Positions 26,553-35,284 of a stretch of 57,427 nucleotides of DNA are shown here, in pieces (position 1 is the stretch's first letter; each line of letters starts with the position of its first letter). Below the pieces are notes generated by a model that was not told where the DNA came from, did not search any database, and worked only from the letters and a program-made list of their open reading frames with translations. A program made the position numbers and the translations under genes. Source of the DNA: a virus; IMG/VR virus record IMGVR_UViG_3300050821_005911, positions 1 to 57,427 of that record; one strand, 5' to 3'.

Positions 26553-26954
26553 TCAATACCTTATCTCCGTCGAGCCGAACGCCCACGCTCCCGTCGCCGG
26601 GAGCAGCATCCCGCCCGAGCGCTGCACGATCCGCATCAGTTTACGTTCCTGCGCACGAGCGTCGGACAGGAATGTGACGTAGCCGATTGCGCCGGACTTG
26701 CGCGCTTCGGCCATGGCGCGGCGGAACAGCGTCACGGCCCACGCCGATGGCGCACCGGGGAGCGCGGTCAGGCGGAGGATCGCTAGCAGGCCGTGCATGT
26801 TGGCGCATAGCATCTGCGCCATCACCTTGCCGTTCACTACCAGCACCCACTGCCACTCGGGGTCGATGCGGAGGGCCTCGAAGCCGACAATCAACTCCGA
26901 CGGCACCTCTCCCACGTAGGCGTGTCGTACCTCAATATGGGTCGTAGGAGTCAT
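26553..26954 (-). CDS. GNAT-fold acetyltransferase-like virion protein (T7 gp13-like)
   Basis: 133 aa. The pattern WQWVLVVNGKVMAQMLC, then a helix with AVTLFRRAMAEARKSGAIGYVTFLSD, then ERKLMRIVQRSGG and a terminal strand is that of a small GNAT fold. T7 gp13, about the same length and in the same place after the nozzle gene, is of this type. The acetyl-CoA loop is not obvious, so activity may be lost. Its promoter-proximal neighbour is separated from it by an antisense homing endonuclease. Confidence 0.6.
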   Translation of the reverse strand: MTPTTHIEVRHAYVGEVPSELIVGFEALRIDPEWQWVLVVNGKVMAQMLCANMHGLLAILRLTALPGAPSAWAVTLFRRAMAEARKSGAIGYVTFLSDARAQERKLMRIVQRSGGMLLPATGAWAFGSTEIRY

Positions 26955-26998
26955 ATGTTAGAATGCAGCTGGTACACAAATCCATTGGAGGTGGATTT

Positions 26999-27577
26999 AT
27001 GCCAAAGATCCGTGTGTTTAGACACGAAGTCACCCAGCCGCTCGATCCATCCTACCGCTTGATCCCTCTTACACAAGGACAAAACGCCGTCGTAGATACT
27101 GAAGACTTTGAACGACTGTCGCAGTGGAACTGGCGTGTGTTGTGGCAACCCAGAATCAATAACTCCTACGCAGTTAGAGGGGTTAGAAAAGATGGGCGAT
27201 TCAGGGTAATCATGATGCATCGGTATATTCTTGGTATTACGGATAACAAACTCCAGACAGATCATAAGAATCACAACACACTGGATAATCGAAAAGCCAA
27301 CATTCGTCCTTGTACACAATCGCAGAACATGGCTAATCAGACTCTTCGAGTAACCAACAAATCTGGATTCCGTGGTGTACGACTTCGAGGAAAGCGCTGG
27401 GTCGCCAAGATAAGAATTGATGGAGTGTATAAATGCATAGGCACGTTCGACTCTGTTACTGAGGCCGCTATAGCTTACGCCAACGTTGCACGTAAGCACT
27501 TCGGAGAGTTCGTTAATGATGACGCCGTTCATGAGATTACCAATGCAGAACCGACCGCCTTTTCGACCACCTCATAG
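26999..27577 (+). CDS. HNH-AP2 homing endonuclease, antisense to the late operon
   Basis: 192 aa from ATG 26999, with GGAGG 7 nt upstream; the upstream ATG at 26963 has no such site. An N-terminal strand set (PLTQGQNAVVDTEDFERLSQWNW) leads to an HNH core (MMHRYILG...LQTDHKNHNTLDNRKANIRPCT), then an AP2-like DNA-binding domain (NKSGFRGVRLRGKRWVAKIRI...GTFDSVTEAAIAY). This is a standard phage-borne mobile endonuclease. It is the only + gene inside the structural block, is richer in A+T, and its last 49 bases overlap the end of the nozzle-like gene on the other strand. Confidence 0.92.
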   Translation: MPKIRVFRHEVTQPLDPSYRLIPLTQGQNAVVDTEDFERLSQWNWRVLWQPRINNSYAVRGVRKDGRFRVIMMHRYILGITDNKLQTDHKNHNTLDNRKANIRPCTQSQNMANQTLRVTNKSGFRGVRLRGKRWVAKIRIDGVYKCIGTFDSVTEAAIAYANVARKHFGEFVNDDAVHEITNAEPTAFSTTS

Positions 27578-30141
27578 CTCACCGCCTCGACCGTCGCTGG
27601 CCCGCTACCGCTGATCGTCAGATTAAGATTCTCCGCCGTACGCAGCAGGCGCACGCGGGCCTCGTACTGGTTCTGGCCTAGTGCGATCAGCGCTGCCTGC
27701 ACGAGAGACTTGATACTCCCGTTGATCTGGGGCTGGACAGAGATCATCGACGGGCCGCCGTCGCCGCGCATGATCACCTCGTTGTGGAACAGTTTCACCG
27801 TCCCGCCCTCCGCGAATACCTCTGCGTCGCGGAACGACCACGCGACGGCGTTCGACGCCGCGCCCGCTGCGACCGCGCCACCGTCCCACGCCGAGTCTCC
27901 CGCCTGCCAGCGGCGGATGGCTCCGTCGAAGAATCCTCCCATCACCGTAATCGGCGAGGAGCCCGGCGTCCGCACCTGCTTGAGCACGGAGATCGGGAAC
28001 GGGAGATCCACCACCGTCCACGACTTGAGGATGAGGTCGTAGCAGAACAGGCGCGAGAGGGATCCGCCCTGGTCGGTCACCGGAGCGCCGGACGTGAACG
28101 CCGTGGCGTTGTTGATGGTGACGGTCGCGGTGCCGTTCGGGACCGAGACGAATTCGGATTCCGCGCCAGGGGAGGTGCCCATGTAGACGCGCCACGTCGC
28201 AACGGCGGTGACAGCGGTAGGTAGCGTAACGATGATGCCTTGCGGGTTGGCATAGATGTGCCCGCCCACGCGAGTAACGAGGAGAGTGATCGCGTACTCG
28301 CCGCTGGTGTAGACCTGCCCGCCAGTGGTGACGGCTTGGATCTTGAGGTAGTAGGTGCCCACGTTCATCAGCAGAGTGGGACCGCTAAGGCCAGCTACGG
28401 ATACGCCCATGAAGAGGCCAGCCGCGAGCCCCTGCAGCGGAACCGCGCACACGTACATCGGAGGGTTAGAGGTCTGGGCGGCCTTGGCGAAGTACAGGTA
28501 GGTCTGATCGACGGGAGTGATGTCGGATTCCGTCGATTCCGGGAACAGGTAGGAGCGGATCGCCTCGGGATCCTGCAGCTTGTCCGAGATCCCGTCTGTG
28601 ACCGCGAAGCCGAGGTGAGAGAGCCGCATGATCCCGTAGCCGGGGACGAATTGCAGGGAGCGCGGAGCGATGTTGCCCATGTCCGTCTGCAGCCGCGTGA
28701 TCGAGAAGTCGGAGGAGCCGAACACGCCCTGGATCACGAACGCGGAGAAGTTCTTGAAGTAGGTAAGGAAGTTCTGCGGCGCGATCCCAGCTTCGGCGAT
28801 AGTGAACGCCTTGATCCCGGTGCACTGGTCGCCGTCGTCCGGCTGGATCTGAGCGGCGTTCAGCGGATTCCAGGACGTGGGAGCGTTCAGGTCCGACATG
28901 CGCAGCGCCGACGGGCCATCGAGCTGGTCCGAGGACTCGACGACACCGGTGTTCGCCACCCAGAGGGAGCCTGCGTAGACTTCCGCGTGGGCCGCACCGC
29001 GGGGCGGAGGGGAGTTCGAGACCTGGCCGGAGTTGCGCCATATGATGTTGCCGTCCGCGACCGTGGAGCCCAGTGTCGCGCCGAACGCCGGAGCGGAGCC
29101 GGAGCCGGTCTCGCCGCCCTGGGTCGCGGTGAACACATAGGCCACAGCGGAGATGGTCACTTGGATCTGGTCGCCTTGGTTGAATACGGTCGAGGCGGAC
29201 CACGCGGGGTAGGTGGCGGAGAACGTGTTGACGAGCGGGATCGTGCCCACAGTCGTGCCGTCGGACTGATACGGAGTGATCCCGTTGCCGAGCGCCAGCA
29301 TCATCTTGTTCACGAATTGGACGATCATCGGCAGCGGGGAGAGGTTGCCGAAGACGCCGCCGGAGGGCGTGGGAGGGTTATACCCGCTGCCGCCGCCGCC
29401 ACCGGAGCCGGAGCCGCCGTAGCCGCCGCCGGTGCCGCCTCCAGTCTTCAAGATGAGGTCCGCCGGGAGCGTGAGGACGACCTGCGCCGGGCCGTAGGAC
29501 GGGAAGGTGAAGGAGTAGAACTGGCACACTTGCGTGTCGTCGATGGCGGGGGGAGTGCCGGTGCCGAGGCCAGTGTCCGGCGTGTTGTCGAGGTAGGAGT
29601 TGGTACCGTAGGGGACCGTGACGAGGAATCGCTCCGAGCCAGGTGCGCCGCCGGTCGTGGTGCGGTAGATGTTGTAGCCACCCACGGCGTTCGGGACCGC
29701 CGTCCACGCCACGTTGATCTTCTGCAGGGCGGCGGTGATCTGCGCTTGGGCGGATGCCACAGTCTCCCCGCCCGCGCCGTCGAGCGCGGTCACGACGTAA
29801 GTGTAGAGGCCGATGAAGACTCCGGTGGGGACGAGGGTCAGAGTCAGGCCGGTGGGCGCGCCGATGTGGGCGGCGGTGTTCTTGACGATACCGAAGTAGC
29901 CCGCGTTGGCGCCGGTGGGCTGGTAGAGGAAGATTTCCGTGATCGGCCCGAAGGCGGACTGGAACGCCCCGAGGTACTGGGTGATCAGGGCCGTGCCGTC
30001 GCAGGTTTTGAGTGCGCCACGGCGGGTGAGCAGGAGGTTCGAGACGCGGGCGAACGATCCCTTGGGCTGGGAGTAGCGGTCGAAGCCCGCCTGGAGGCCC
30101 TTGAGCCAGCGGGAATGCGTCAGTGGCTTGGCGGAACTCAT
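27529..30141 (-). CDS. Large tail protein, probable nozzle / tail tubular protein B
   Basis: 870 aa. The start at 30141 overlaps the stop of the GIY-YIG gene (ATGA); longer starts would read into that gene. Two Fn3-like modules (GLYTYVVTALDGAGGETVAS... and YYLKIQAVTTGGQVYTSGEYAITL) flank a propeller-like body (WVANTGVVESSDQLDGPSALRMSDL, LQTDMGNIAPRSLQFVPG). A Gly-rich loop lies near residue 225. The order adaptor, this gene, GNAT gene matches T7 gp11-gp12-gp13, where gp12 forms the nozzle. No tape-measure gene was found, which fits a short tail. Confidence 0.65.
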   Translation of the reverse strand: MSSAKPLTHSRWLKGLQAGFDRYSQPKGSFARVSNLLLTRRGALKTCDGTALITQYLGAFQSAFGPITEIFLYQPTGANAGYFGIVKNTAAHIGAPTGLTLTLVPTGVFIGLYTYVVTALDGAGGETVASAQAQITAALQKINVAWTAVPNAVGGYNIYRTTTGGAPGSERFLVTVPYGTNSYLDNTPDTGLGTGTPPAIDDTQVCQFYSFTFPSYGPAQVVLTLPADLILKTGGGTGGGYGGSGSGGGGGSGYNPPTPSGGVFGNLSPLPMIVQFVNKMMLALGNGITPYQSDGTTVGTIPLVNTFSATYPAWSASTVFNQGDQIQVTISAVAYVFTATQGGETGSGSAPAFGATLGSTVADGNIIWRNSGQVSNSPPPRGAAHAEVYAGSLWVANTGVVESSDQLDGPSALRMSDLNAPTSWNPLNAAQIQPDDGDQCTGIKAFTIAEAGIAPQNFLTYFKNFSAFVIQGVFGSSDFSITRLQTDMGNIAPRSLQFVPGYGIMRLSHLGFAVTDGISDKLQDPEAIRSYLFPESTESDITPVDQTYLYFAKAAQTSNPPMYVCAVPLQGLAAGLFMGVSVAGLSGPTLLMNVGTYYLKIQAVTTGGQVYTSGEYAITLLVTRVGGHIYANPQGIIVTLPTAVTAVATWRVYMGTSPGAESEFVSVPNGTATVTINNATAFTSGAPVTDQGGSLSRLFCYDLILKSWTVVDLPFPISVLKQVRTPGSSPITVMGGFFDGAIRRWQAGDSAWDGGAVAAGAASNAVAWSFRDAEVFAEGGTVKLFHNEVIMRGDGGPSMISVQPQINGSIKSLVQAALIALGQNQYEARVRLLRTAENLNLTISGSGPATVEAVSYEVVEKAVGSALVIS

Positions 30142-30836
30142 GCGGCGGGCCTCTTCATCTTGGAATTGGTACGCCAGTTTGCTGCAAGAGCTGCCGCTAT
30201 CCCAGCCTTTCGCTGTTCGGGAGTCATGCTGGCAAATCGAGCTTTGTGTGCAGCCGATATTCTGGCGCAATGCTCTGGAGAAAATTTGTAGGTGTTCGCG
30301 GCTCGCATAGGGGCGGTATATGCCAATCTTTCAGCGTAAGTCAGAGCTTGCATACGATTTCTGGTTCCAGCCGTTACCTTGTCTAGGTACTCTTTTGTTT
30401 GCCACAACGAGCGCGTCTTTTTAGCAGCCATAGAACCCACAATTGCTCGCGCTTTGCGTTCTTCAGGAGTAAGAGACGCCATATAAGCCCGAGCAAAAGC
30501 AGATTTCTTAGCACGATACTCTTGTGATCGGATCAAGCCGTAACCAGGACCGGGGGCCCTCCAAGTTGCGATATTAAACAACTCTTCACCTTCGCTACGA
30601 AGACGGCTTATCCAATATTGTTCTCGCTCATGCCAGTTACCATCATCAGTTTCTTCCAGAACCTCTAATTTTGGGCTAAGTCCCAATACTCGTAACTCAT
30701 CCCTCCATTTGCTTGTTGAATAGTTGCAACGCACAGAGCGGTGTCCCTTAAGGCGTACCGCTGGCTTTGTGGTTTGCCCGACATAACGAGCTTTCCCATC
30801 ACGTGGATCAACGAGTTTGTAGATGTAAATTCTCAT
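30138..30836 (-). CDS. GIY-YIG homing endonuclease
   Basis: 232 aa. The N-terminal domain shows IYIYKLVDPRDGKARYVGQT (GIY and YIG equivalents), then VRLKGH, and NWHEREQYWISRL with the catalytic Glu. The long basic C-terminal part with repeats of a SPEHCARISAAHKARFASMTPEQR type resembles NUMOD3 DNA-binding modules. Markedly richer in A+T than its neighbours. Its stop overlaps the start of the nozzle-like gene, and AT-rich DNA lies upstream, so it was slotted precisely between two structural genes. TTGACA lies 35 nt before the ATG and no ribosome site is seen. Confidence 0.9.
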   Translation of the reverse strand: MRIYIYKLVDPRDGKARYVGQTTKPAVRLKGHRSVRCNYSTSKWRDELRVLGLSPKLEVLEETDDGNWHEREQYWISRLRSEGEELFNIATWRAPGPGYGLIRSQEYRAKKSAFARAYMASLTPEERKARAIVGSMAAKKTRSLWQTKEYLDKVTAGTRNRMQALTYAERLAYTAPMRAANTYKFSPEHCARISAAHKARFASMTPEQRKAGIAAALAANWRTNSKMKRPAA

Positions 30837-30954
30837 GAGAGCAGGGTAAACATAAGTTATTGATATGTCAAGTACTTATTAAAAATAACCAACTCACCTC
30901 CAATCTATTACTAGTTAACTAATTACATTAATAAATCTACGTAAGTCATTGATT
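30837..30954 (-). promoter_or_regulatory. AT-rich spacer with possible promoter for the GIY-YIG gene
   Basis: 118 bases, strikingly AT-rich, with no gene. On the - strand a TTGACA box at 30871-30866 is followed after 17 nt by TACCCT (weak -10) and then, 6 nt later, by the ATG at 30836. The same spacing recurs at other genes of the window. The rest is probably insertion-derived flank. Confidence 0.4.
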
Positions 30955-32226
30955 CTAAGGCAAAATTACACCACCGAAACGGCTTCCCATGCCCGCAACA
31001 ATTTCGGGGCCAACTGCACCGTATGGTTGAACTTGGCGCGGCCCCGCGATTATGCGATTTGATCCCAGCGCCGACATCTTCTCCGTCGCCTCCCCAAGCG
31101 CCGCCTTCGCCCCCGCCTCGTCCTGCTCCGCCTTGCGGAACCGGTACAGGATGTACGACACCAGCGCTTCGTCCCAGCCGGGAGGGAGGTAGAGCGGCGT
31201 CGCGGCCTGGCCGGGGAAGTAGGAGGCGGTGGATGGGACGCGGTAGCCGGATATCATCAAGTTGAGTTCGATCACCGCCGCGCCTGCGACCTGCGCCGAC
31301 GCGACCGTGCCTGTCATCCCGCGCTGCAGGCCGGTGAGTTGGTTCCCGGCGATCCCGGCGAAGTTGACCGCCTCTGCGCCGATCTGCGCCATGCCGAAGC
31401 CGAGGACGAATCCGGCGGTCGAGGTCAGCGTGGCTACAGTATCCGTCGCGAGCATCGGTGCCGCGAGCGTCGTCTGTGCCGAGGTGCGCGCCGGCTGTGG
31501 CCACGCCTCGACCATCAGCCGGTCGGTAGCCTGAAATACGGTCAGCATGCCAGAGTAGCCAGGGACCGGGTTGCGGCGGAACACGTTATTCTTCTGCAGG
31601 AGTCCCAGAGGGTAGCCGTCGTACCACGCCGAGTCGATCTTCTTCCAGTAGCCGGGGAGGATGTAGTTCGGCTGGCCGCCGAGAGTGCCCGCCGCGCCGA
31701 AGTCCGGGAGGCCGCCGCGGTTCTTGGCCGCTGCCCAGCCGAGGGCCTGGTTCAGCCAGCGGTAGATGGCGAACGCGCCCAGGGCCTGGCCGTCGGCGTC
31801 GGGCATGTAGGCGGTCGAGCGGGCGGGGGGAGACTGGTAGCCGCTGGACATCGCGCCGACGCCGGTCGTGGCGTTGATGGTGAAGACGCCGACGCCGCCT
31901 GCGGTCGAGAACTGCTGGTAGAAGGATTCCGCGCCGGAGGTAACGGAGAAGTAGATGCGGACGGCGGAGACGAGGCCGGAGAGCGGAGGCGCGGTGACGG
32001 CGATGTTGCCTGCTACGCCCAGCGTGATCGAGGCTTCCGGCGACGGGAGCGTCTCGCCCCACGGCGTCAACTGAGTGACGAGGACGAAGTAGGTGCCGGG
32101 GGCGAGGTTGCCAGGACCGGATACGGCGGCGAGGGCCGGAGCAGTCGCCAAGGCAGGGAGAGTCGGAGGCAGGTCCGTGAAGATCTCACGGGCGGACAGG
32201 ATCACGTCTCCGACCAAGGCACACAT
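30955..32226 (-). CDS. Probable head-tail adaptor / tail tubular protein A with Fn3-like insert
   Basis: 423 aa. The N-terminal helix CALVGDVILSAREIFTDLP is typical of adaptor proteins that sit under the portal. A beta domain (PGTYFVLVTQLTPWGETLPSPEASITL, about 40-120) reads like an Fn3/BIg-type insert. Helices in the rest (ALGAFAIYRWLNQALGWAA; WDEALVSYILYRFRKAEQDEAGAKA) return to adaptor character. The position between capsid and nozzle-like genes agrees with T7 gp11, though this protein is about twice as long. Confidence 0.6.
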   Translation of the reverse strand: MCALVGDVILSAREIFTDLPPTLPALATAPALAAVSGPGNLAPGTYFVLVTQLTPWGETLPSPEASITLGVAGNIAVTAPPLSGLVSAVRIYFSVTSGAESFYQQFSTAGGVGVFTINATTGVGAMSSGYQSPPARSTAYMPDADGQALGAFAIYRWLNQALGWAAAKNRGGLPDFGAAGTLGGQPNYILPGYWKKIDSAWYDGYPLGLLQKNNVFRRNPVPGYSGMLTVFQATDRLMVEAWPQPARTSAQTTLAAPMLATDTVATLTSTAGFVLGFGMAQIGAEAVNFAGIAGNQLTGLQRGMTGTVASAQVAGAAVIELNLMISGYRVPSTASYFPGQAATPLYLPPGWDEALVSYILYRFRKAEQDEAGAKAALGEATEKMSALGSNRIIAGPRQVQPYGAVGPEIVAGMGSRFGGVILP

Positions 32227-32229
32227 GCG

Positions 32230-32325
32230 CTACTTCCCTCGCTTGGACTTCATGCGGGCACGGAACGCGTAGACCTTGGAGAGGTACTTGCGGTCGTTAC
32301 CGGAGCCTTTTAGTTTCGGTGCCAT
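32230..32325 (-). CDS. Basic 31-residue peptide
   Basis: Sequence type MAPKLKGSGNDRKYLSK..., about one third Lys/Arg. AGGAGG lies 6-7 nt before the ATG, and it directly follows a hairpin at the end of the preceding transcript section. Very short basic peptides recur in this block (35530, 35132 and 38289). They may be packaged DNA-binding peptides; the function is unknown. Confidence 0.55.
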   Translation of the reverse strand: MAPKLKGSGNDRKYLSKVYAFRARMKSKRGK

Positions 32326-32346
32326 TCGATCCTCCTTCAACAAAAT

Positions 32347-32376
32347 AGCCGGAGCCGACTGCTGCCGACTCCGGCT
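32347..32376 (-). terminator. Possible attenuating hairpin after the structural gene
   Basis: A perfect 8-bp stem, AGCCGGAG with CTCCGGCT, and a 14-nt loop, followed on the - strand by ATTTTGTTG. The U-run is short, so this would be a partial terminator or mRNA-protecting stem. It separates head genes from the tail section. Confidence 0.45.
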
Positions 32377-32404
32377 CCCCAGTGCTGCCACACTTGATCC
32401 CGCG

Positions 32405-32860
32405 CTACGGACCAGCAGCGACCTCGACCGATACCACCGCGTTCCCCGTCGAGTTCACGTTCGAGACGTTGAGGATCACGTTCACGTTGGTCAACTGTAG
32501 ATCGCAGGACCACTCGTAGATGCAGTCAATGTTGACGTTCGGCAGCGCGATGTTCGCGTCTCCGGCGTAGAGCAGGACTTGGTTCGAGTTGCCGTCGTCG
32601 CCCACGATCGCCATCACGCGCATCACCGAGGCGTTCGGATAGACGTTGCCGGTGTTGATGAAGTTGCCCGGCGATTCCGTCTTGACGCGCACGTAGCCCA
32701 CGGTCACGGGTCCGCCGCCGATCTGGTTAGTCTGGACGTTGCCGCCCACCGGACAGGAGATGGTCGTGTTGCCGTTGGTGATGTTGAAATTCTGGTTGGC
32801 GAAGTAGACGGAGGACGACCCGCCTCCTGTGTACCATTTCTTGATGGTATTGATAATCAT
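32405..32860 (-). CDS. Beta-rich structural protein, possible head decoration protein
   Basis: 151 aa. Almost entirely Asn/Val/Thr/Gly strands (FANQNFNITNGNTTISC; VNVILNVSNVNSTGNAVVSVEV) with no helix or catalytic motif. It sits directly downstream of the major capsid gene, where phages keep decoration or head-fibre proteins. The family is not recognised. Confidence 0.5.
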   Translation of the reverse strand: MIINTIKKWYTGGGSSSVYFANQNFNITNGNTTISCPVGGNVQTNQIGGGPVTVGYVRVKTESPGNFINTGNVYPNASVMRVMAIVGDDGNSNQVLLYAGDANIALPNVNIDCIYEWSCDLQLTNVNVILNVSNVNSTGNAVVSVEVAAGP

Positions 32861-32872
32861 CCGAGTGCTCCG

Positions 32873-33862
32873 TTACGCCGTGATATTGATAATTTTGTCC
32901 TGCATGCGCGGGCTGATGCATGACAATTGCCAGGTTAGGTACATCGTCGACACGAGCACCCGCTGGTTGCTCGGCTTGATGAACGGATCGACGTTGAAGT
33001 AGTCCGCCTCGTGGAACACAGGGAACGTGTACTTCGAGTTCAGGAAGTACGCCGAGTTGGACGCTGCGAACACGTCCGGCACCACGATCGCGTTGTTGAA
33101 CAGGAAGTGGTTGCGGAATCCAACCTGCAACGCTTCCTCGTCCTGCATCCCCTGGCCGAAGCGGACCAGCGTCGTGAAGTTGTTCTTGAATCCGGCGTAG
33201 CGGTTCTGCACGATCACCATCAAGTCTGGCTCGTCGTAGCCGAACGTGACCGCCTGATACGCGGTCTCGGCGTTGGCGGGAGTGAGCGTGCCCGACGTGT
33301 TGTTCTGGTTCGCGGCAGGCTGCCAGAAAGCGTTCACGGTCAGGTTGCGGTTGATGCCAGCGATGGTGTTGGTCGTCTGGCCGAACCACGAGTCGATGTC
33401 GTCGATGTCCAGCGATGTGTTCTGCGGCGACGTGTGCCACAGCGCCCGCGACAGCTTCATCAGGAACGACCCCGAGGCCGTCTGGTACTTGAGCTTGATG
33501 ATGTCCAGGTTGCCCGCGCCGCCGCGATTGAGGATGACGTCGGTGATCGGGATCACGATCGGCTGGCGGTAGGGACGCCACTGCTGGTTGGCTGGCTGCA
33601 CGGAATCGACGACGGACGTGTCCAGGAGCTGGTCGCCGTAGTACGCGCCGCCGGGGAGTTCCTCCTGGTTGATTTCGGGGAACACGAGTTCACCCGCTCC
33701 GAATTTCTTGCCGTCTCGGGTCAGCGCCCAGAACACGGGGGAAGGCTTGAACACGTTGTCGCCGAGCACCGGGACAATGTATTTCTGCGAGATCGCGTTG
33801 ACGGTGTTCGAGAGTTGGACCGGAGGGGATGCGAGTCCCAGTCCCACTACACTGTTCGCCAT
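32873..33862 (-). CDS. Major capsid protein
   Basis: 329 aa. The N-terminus (NAISQKYIVPVLGDNVFKPSPVFWALTRDGKKF) and the following GELVFPEINQEELPGGAYYGDQLLDTS, plus the later region with TSLDIDDIDSWFGQTTNTIAGINR, have the look of HK97-fold capsid proteins with an N-arm, E-loop and A-domain. It follows a scaffold-like gene at the correct place after the portal. The length is typical for a capsid protein with a separate scaffold. Exact family not determined. Confidence 0.8.
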   Translation of the reverse strand: MANSVVGLGLASPPVQLSNTVNAISQKYIVPVLGDNVFKPSPVFWALTRDGKKFGAGELVFPEINQEELPGGAYYGDQLLDTSVVDSVQPANQQWRPYRQPIVIPITDVILNRGGAGNLDIIKLKYQTASGSFLMKLSRALWHTSPQNTSLDIDDIDSWFGQTTNTIAGINRNLTVNAFWQPAANQNNTSGTLTPANAETAYQAVTFGYDEPDLMVIVQNRYAGFKNNFTTLVRFGQGMQDEEALQVGFRNHFLFNNAIVVPDVFAASNSAYFLNSKYTFPVFHEADYFNVDPFIKPSNQRVLVSTMYLTWQLSCISPRMQDKIINITA

Positions 33863-33880
33863 GATGGGCTCCTCATTCGA

Positions 33881-34714
33881 TTACTGGCCTTGAATCTGCT
33901 TCCACATCTCGGTGTCAGCCGCAGCCTCCGAGAGCATGTCGTCGAAACTTTTCGTGCGTCCCTTCGCGTCCAGCAGGGATCGGTCGGTCTTCACGTTGAT
34001 GTGCGTGCCGGCGGGCCGCGGGACGGATGCCAGAGTCCGGGCGTCCTCGTCCTTCTTGCGCAGATCTGCCACGCGCTTCTCCGCCTCGGCGTTGATACGG
34101 TCCTCGTAGGTCAGGTCGCGGACGGCCTTGCGCAGGTCGAGGCGGCCCTTGGCGTCCTTGAGGCCGTTGTCCTGCGCGTACTTGAGGGCGTCGGCGCGGG
34201 TGGCCTTCGCGCCCTTGGGGAGAGATGGCTCGATCTTCTCCCAAGTGGACTCGTAGTAGTCCTCCAAGTAGGTGTTGAGCATCGGCCCCAGCGCAGATTT
34301 CTTGACGTTACCGATCTCTTCCTTGGTAGAGGAGAGTTCAGCACGTACGGCCTTCAGTTCCTTGACCAGAGCGCCCACGAGAGGGTCGTTCTCATCGAGT
34401 TCGGCTCCCTTGGCCACTTCCTTCTTCGTCGGAGCCTTGCCCTCGATCAACTCTTCGTAGCTGAGGCCCGTCTTAGCTGAGAGGTTCTCCAGCATCGTGG
34501 CGATGCCCTTCGATGCGTTGGTGACGTCCTTCTCGCGCTTCTGGATGTCCTGCTCCTTGGCGGTCAGTGCGCGGGTCAGTTCGCCGTTCGTCTCGGCGTC
34601 TTCGGTACGCATCGCGCCGAGGGTCAGCGACTCTGTTTTGTCGCCGTTCTTGACCGAGATGACGAAATCGTCCGGGAACGCCTGACGGTTGGCGAGGATC
34701 TCTTTCCACTTCAT
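33881..34714 (-). CDS. Scaffolding protein
   Basis: 277 aa, highly charged and helical. Coiled coils lie at about 45-80 (ELTRALTAKEQDIQKREKDV) and 115-140 (LVKELKAVRAELSSTKEEIG), and a basic/acidic C-terminal helix (SFDDMLSEAAADTEMWKQIQ) resembles the capsid-binding end of scaffolds. It lies immediately upstream of the capsid gene in the operon and overlaps the preceding stop (ATGA). Confidence 0.75.
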   Translation of the reverse strand: MKWKEILANRQAFPDDFVISVKNGDKTESLTLGAMRTEDAETNGELTRALTAKEQDIQKREKDVTNASKGIATMLENLSAKTGLSYEELIEGKAPTKKEVAKGAELDENDPLVGALVKELKAVRAELSSTKEEIGNVKKSALGPMLNTYLEDYYESTWEKIEPSLPKGAKATRADALKYAQDNGLKDAKGRLDLRKAVRDLTYEDRINAEAEKRVADLRKKDEDARTLASVPRPAGTHINVKTDRSLLDAKGRTKSFDDMLSEAAADTEMWKQIQGQ

Positions 34715-35121
34715 TGTCCTGCTCCTTGATCCGGCGGCTGTGCGCCTGGCTGGCCGCCCGGTTGCGGCTGCGTCGGACTCATCCCGGCCTGGTTGACGAT
34801 CGGCGAGGAGACTGTGTTGGCCGTCGCGGACGCCTGCTGCAGCGCCTTGATGGCGGCGTCGAGCGCCTTCTGCGCCGAGGCCATGTGGCGGGCGGCCTCA
34901 GGGACTTGGAACGCGGTGCGGACCTGGATCGCGAGTCCCATCGCCTTCATCTGCTCGGCGGCCTTCAGCAGGAGGGACGGGTCGGCACCTTGGAGTTCCG
35001 AGAGTTGCTGCGACAACTGTTGGCCGCTGGCGTCGGGGGACGCGCCACCCGCGGATGGGCCGCGCTTGGCCAGTTGCTCGACCATGGACCGCGCCTGCAT
35101 CCCGCGGACATCGACCGGCAT
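34711..35121 (-). CDS. Hypothetical virion-assembly protein
   Basis: 136 aa from ATG 35121, 10 nt after the neighbouring stop. A helical Gln/Ala-rich centre (LSQQLSELQGADPSLLLKAAEQMKAMG) is followed by a Pro/Gln/Gly tail. There is no motif. The position between the basic mini-genes and the scaffold suggests a head-assembly accessory. The start codon is uncertain, since no ribosome site precedes it and an ATG at 35100 is also possible. Confidence 0.5.
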   Translation of the reverse strand: MPVDVRGMQARSMVEQLAKRGPSAGGASPDASGQQLSQQLSELQGADPSLLLKAAEQMKAMGLAIQVRTAFQVPEAARHMASAQKALDAAIKALQQASATANTVSSPIVNQAGMSPTQPQPGGQPGAQPPDQGAGQ

Positions 35122-35131
35122 GGAGGAGGGA

Positions 35132-35275
35132 CTAGCCACGCAAGCCACCGCCCCGGCCATGGACTTTCTTCGACCGGCGAGGATGCTTCATCGGGATGCG
35201 CGACTTGGCGAACTTGTACTTGCCGGTCGGCTTCAGCGACTTGCCGCTGTGATGGGATGATCCGCCGTGGTGCAT
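35132..35275 (-). CDS. Small His/Lys-rich basic protein
   Basis: 47 aa (MHHGGSSHHSGKSLKPTGKY...RRSKKVHGRGGG). AGGAGG lies 6 nt before the ATG. It contains about 12 Lys/Arg and 6 His and no acidic residue. This may be a DNA- or RNA-binding virion peptide. The third of several highly basic mini-genes near the head genes. Confidence 0.6.
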   Translation of the reverse strand: MHHGGSSHHSGKSLKPTGKYKFAKSRIPMKHPRRSKKVHGRGGGLRG

Positions 35276-35284
35276 CGCTGCCTC

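Noticed and set aside
28240-30291. Long + strand open frame of 683 codons
   Set aside because: It lies opposite the nozzle-like gene; Arg/Gly/Val/Asp-rich composition is typical for the reverse complement of a GC-rich gene, and the - strand frame has recognisable domains.
33011-34480. + strand open frame of 489 codons across capsid and scaffold genes
   Set aside because: It is antisense to two well-supported structural genes and has a shadow-type composition.
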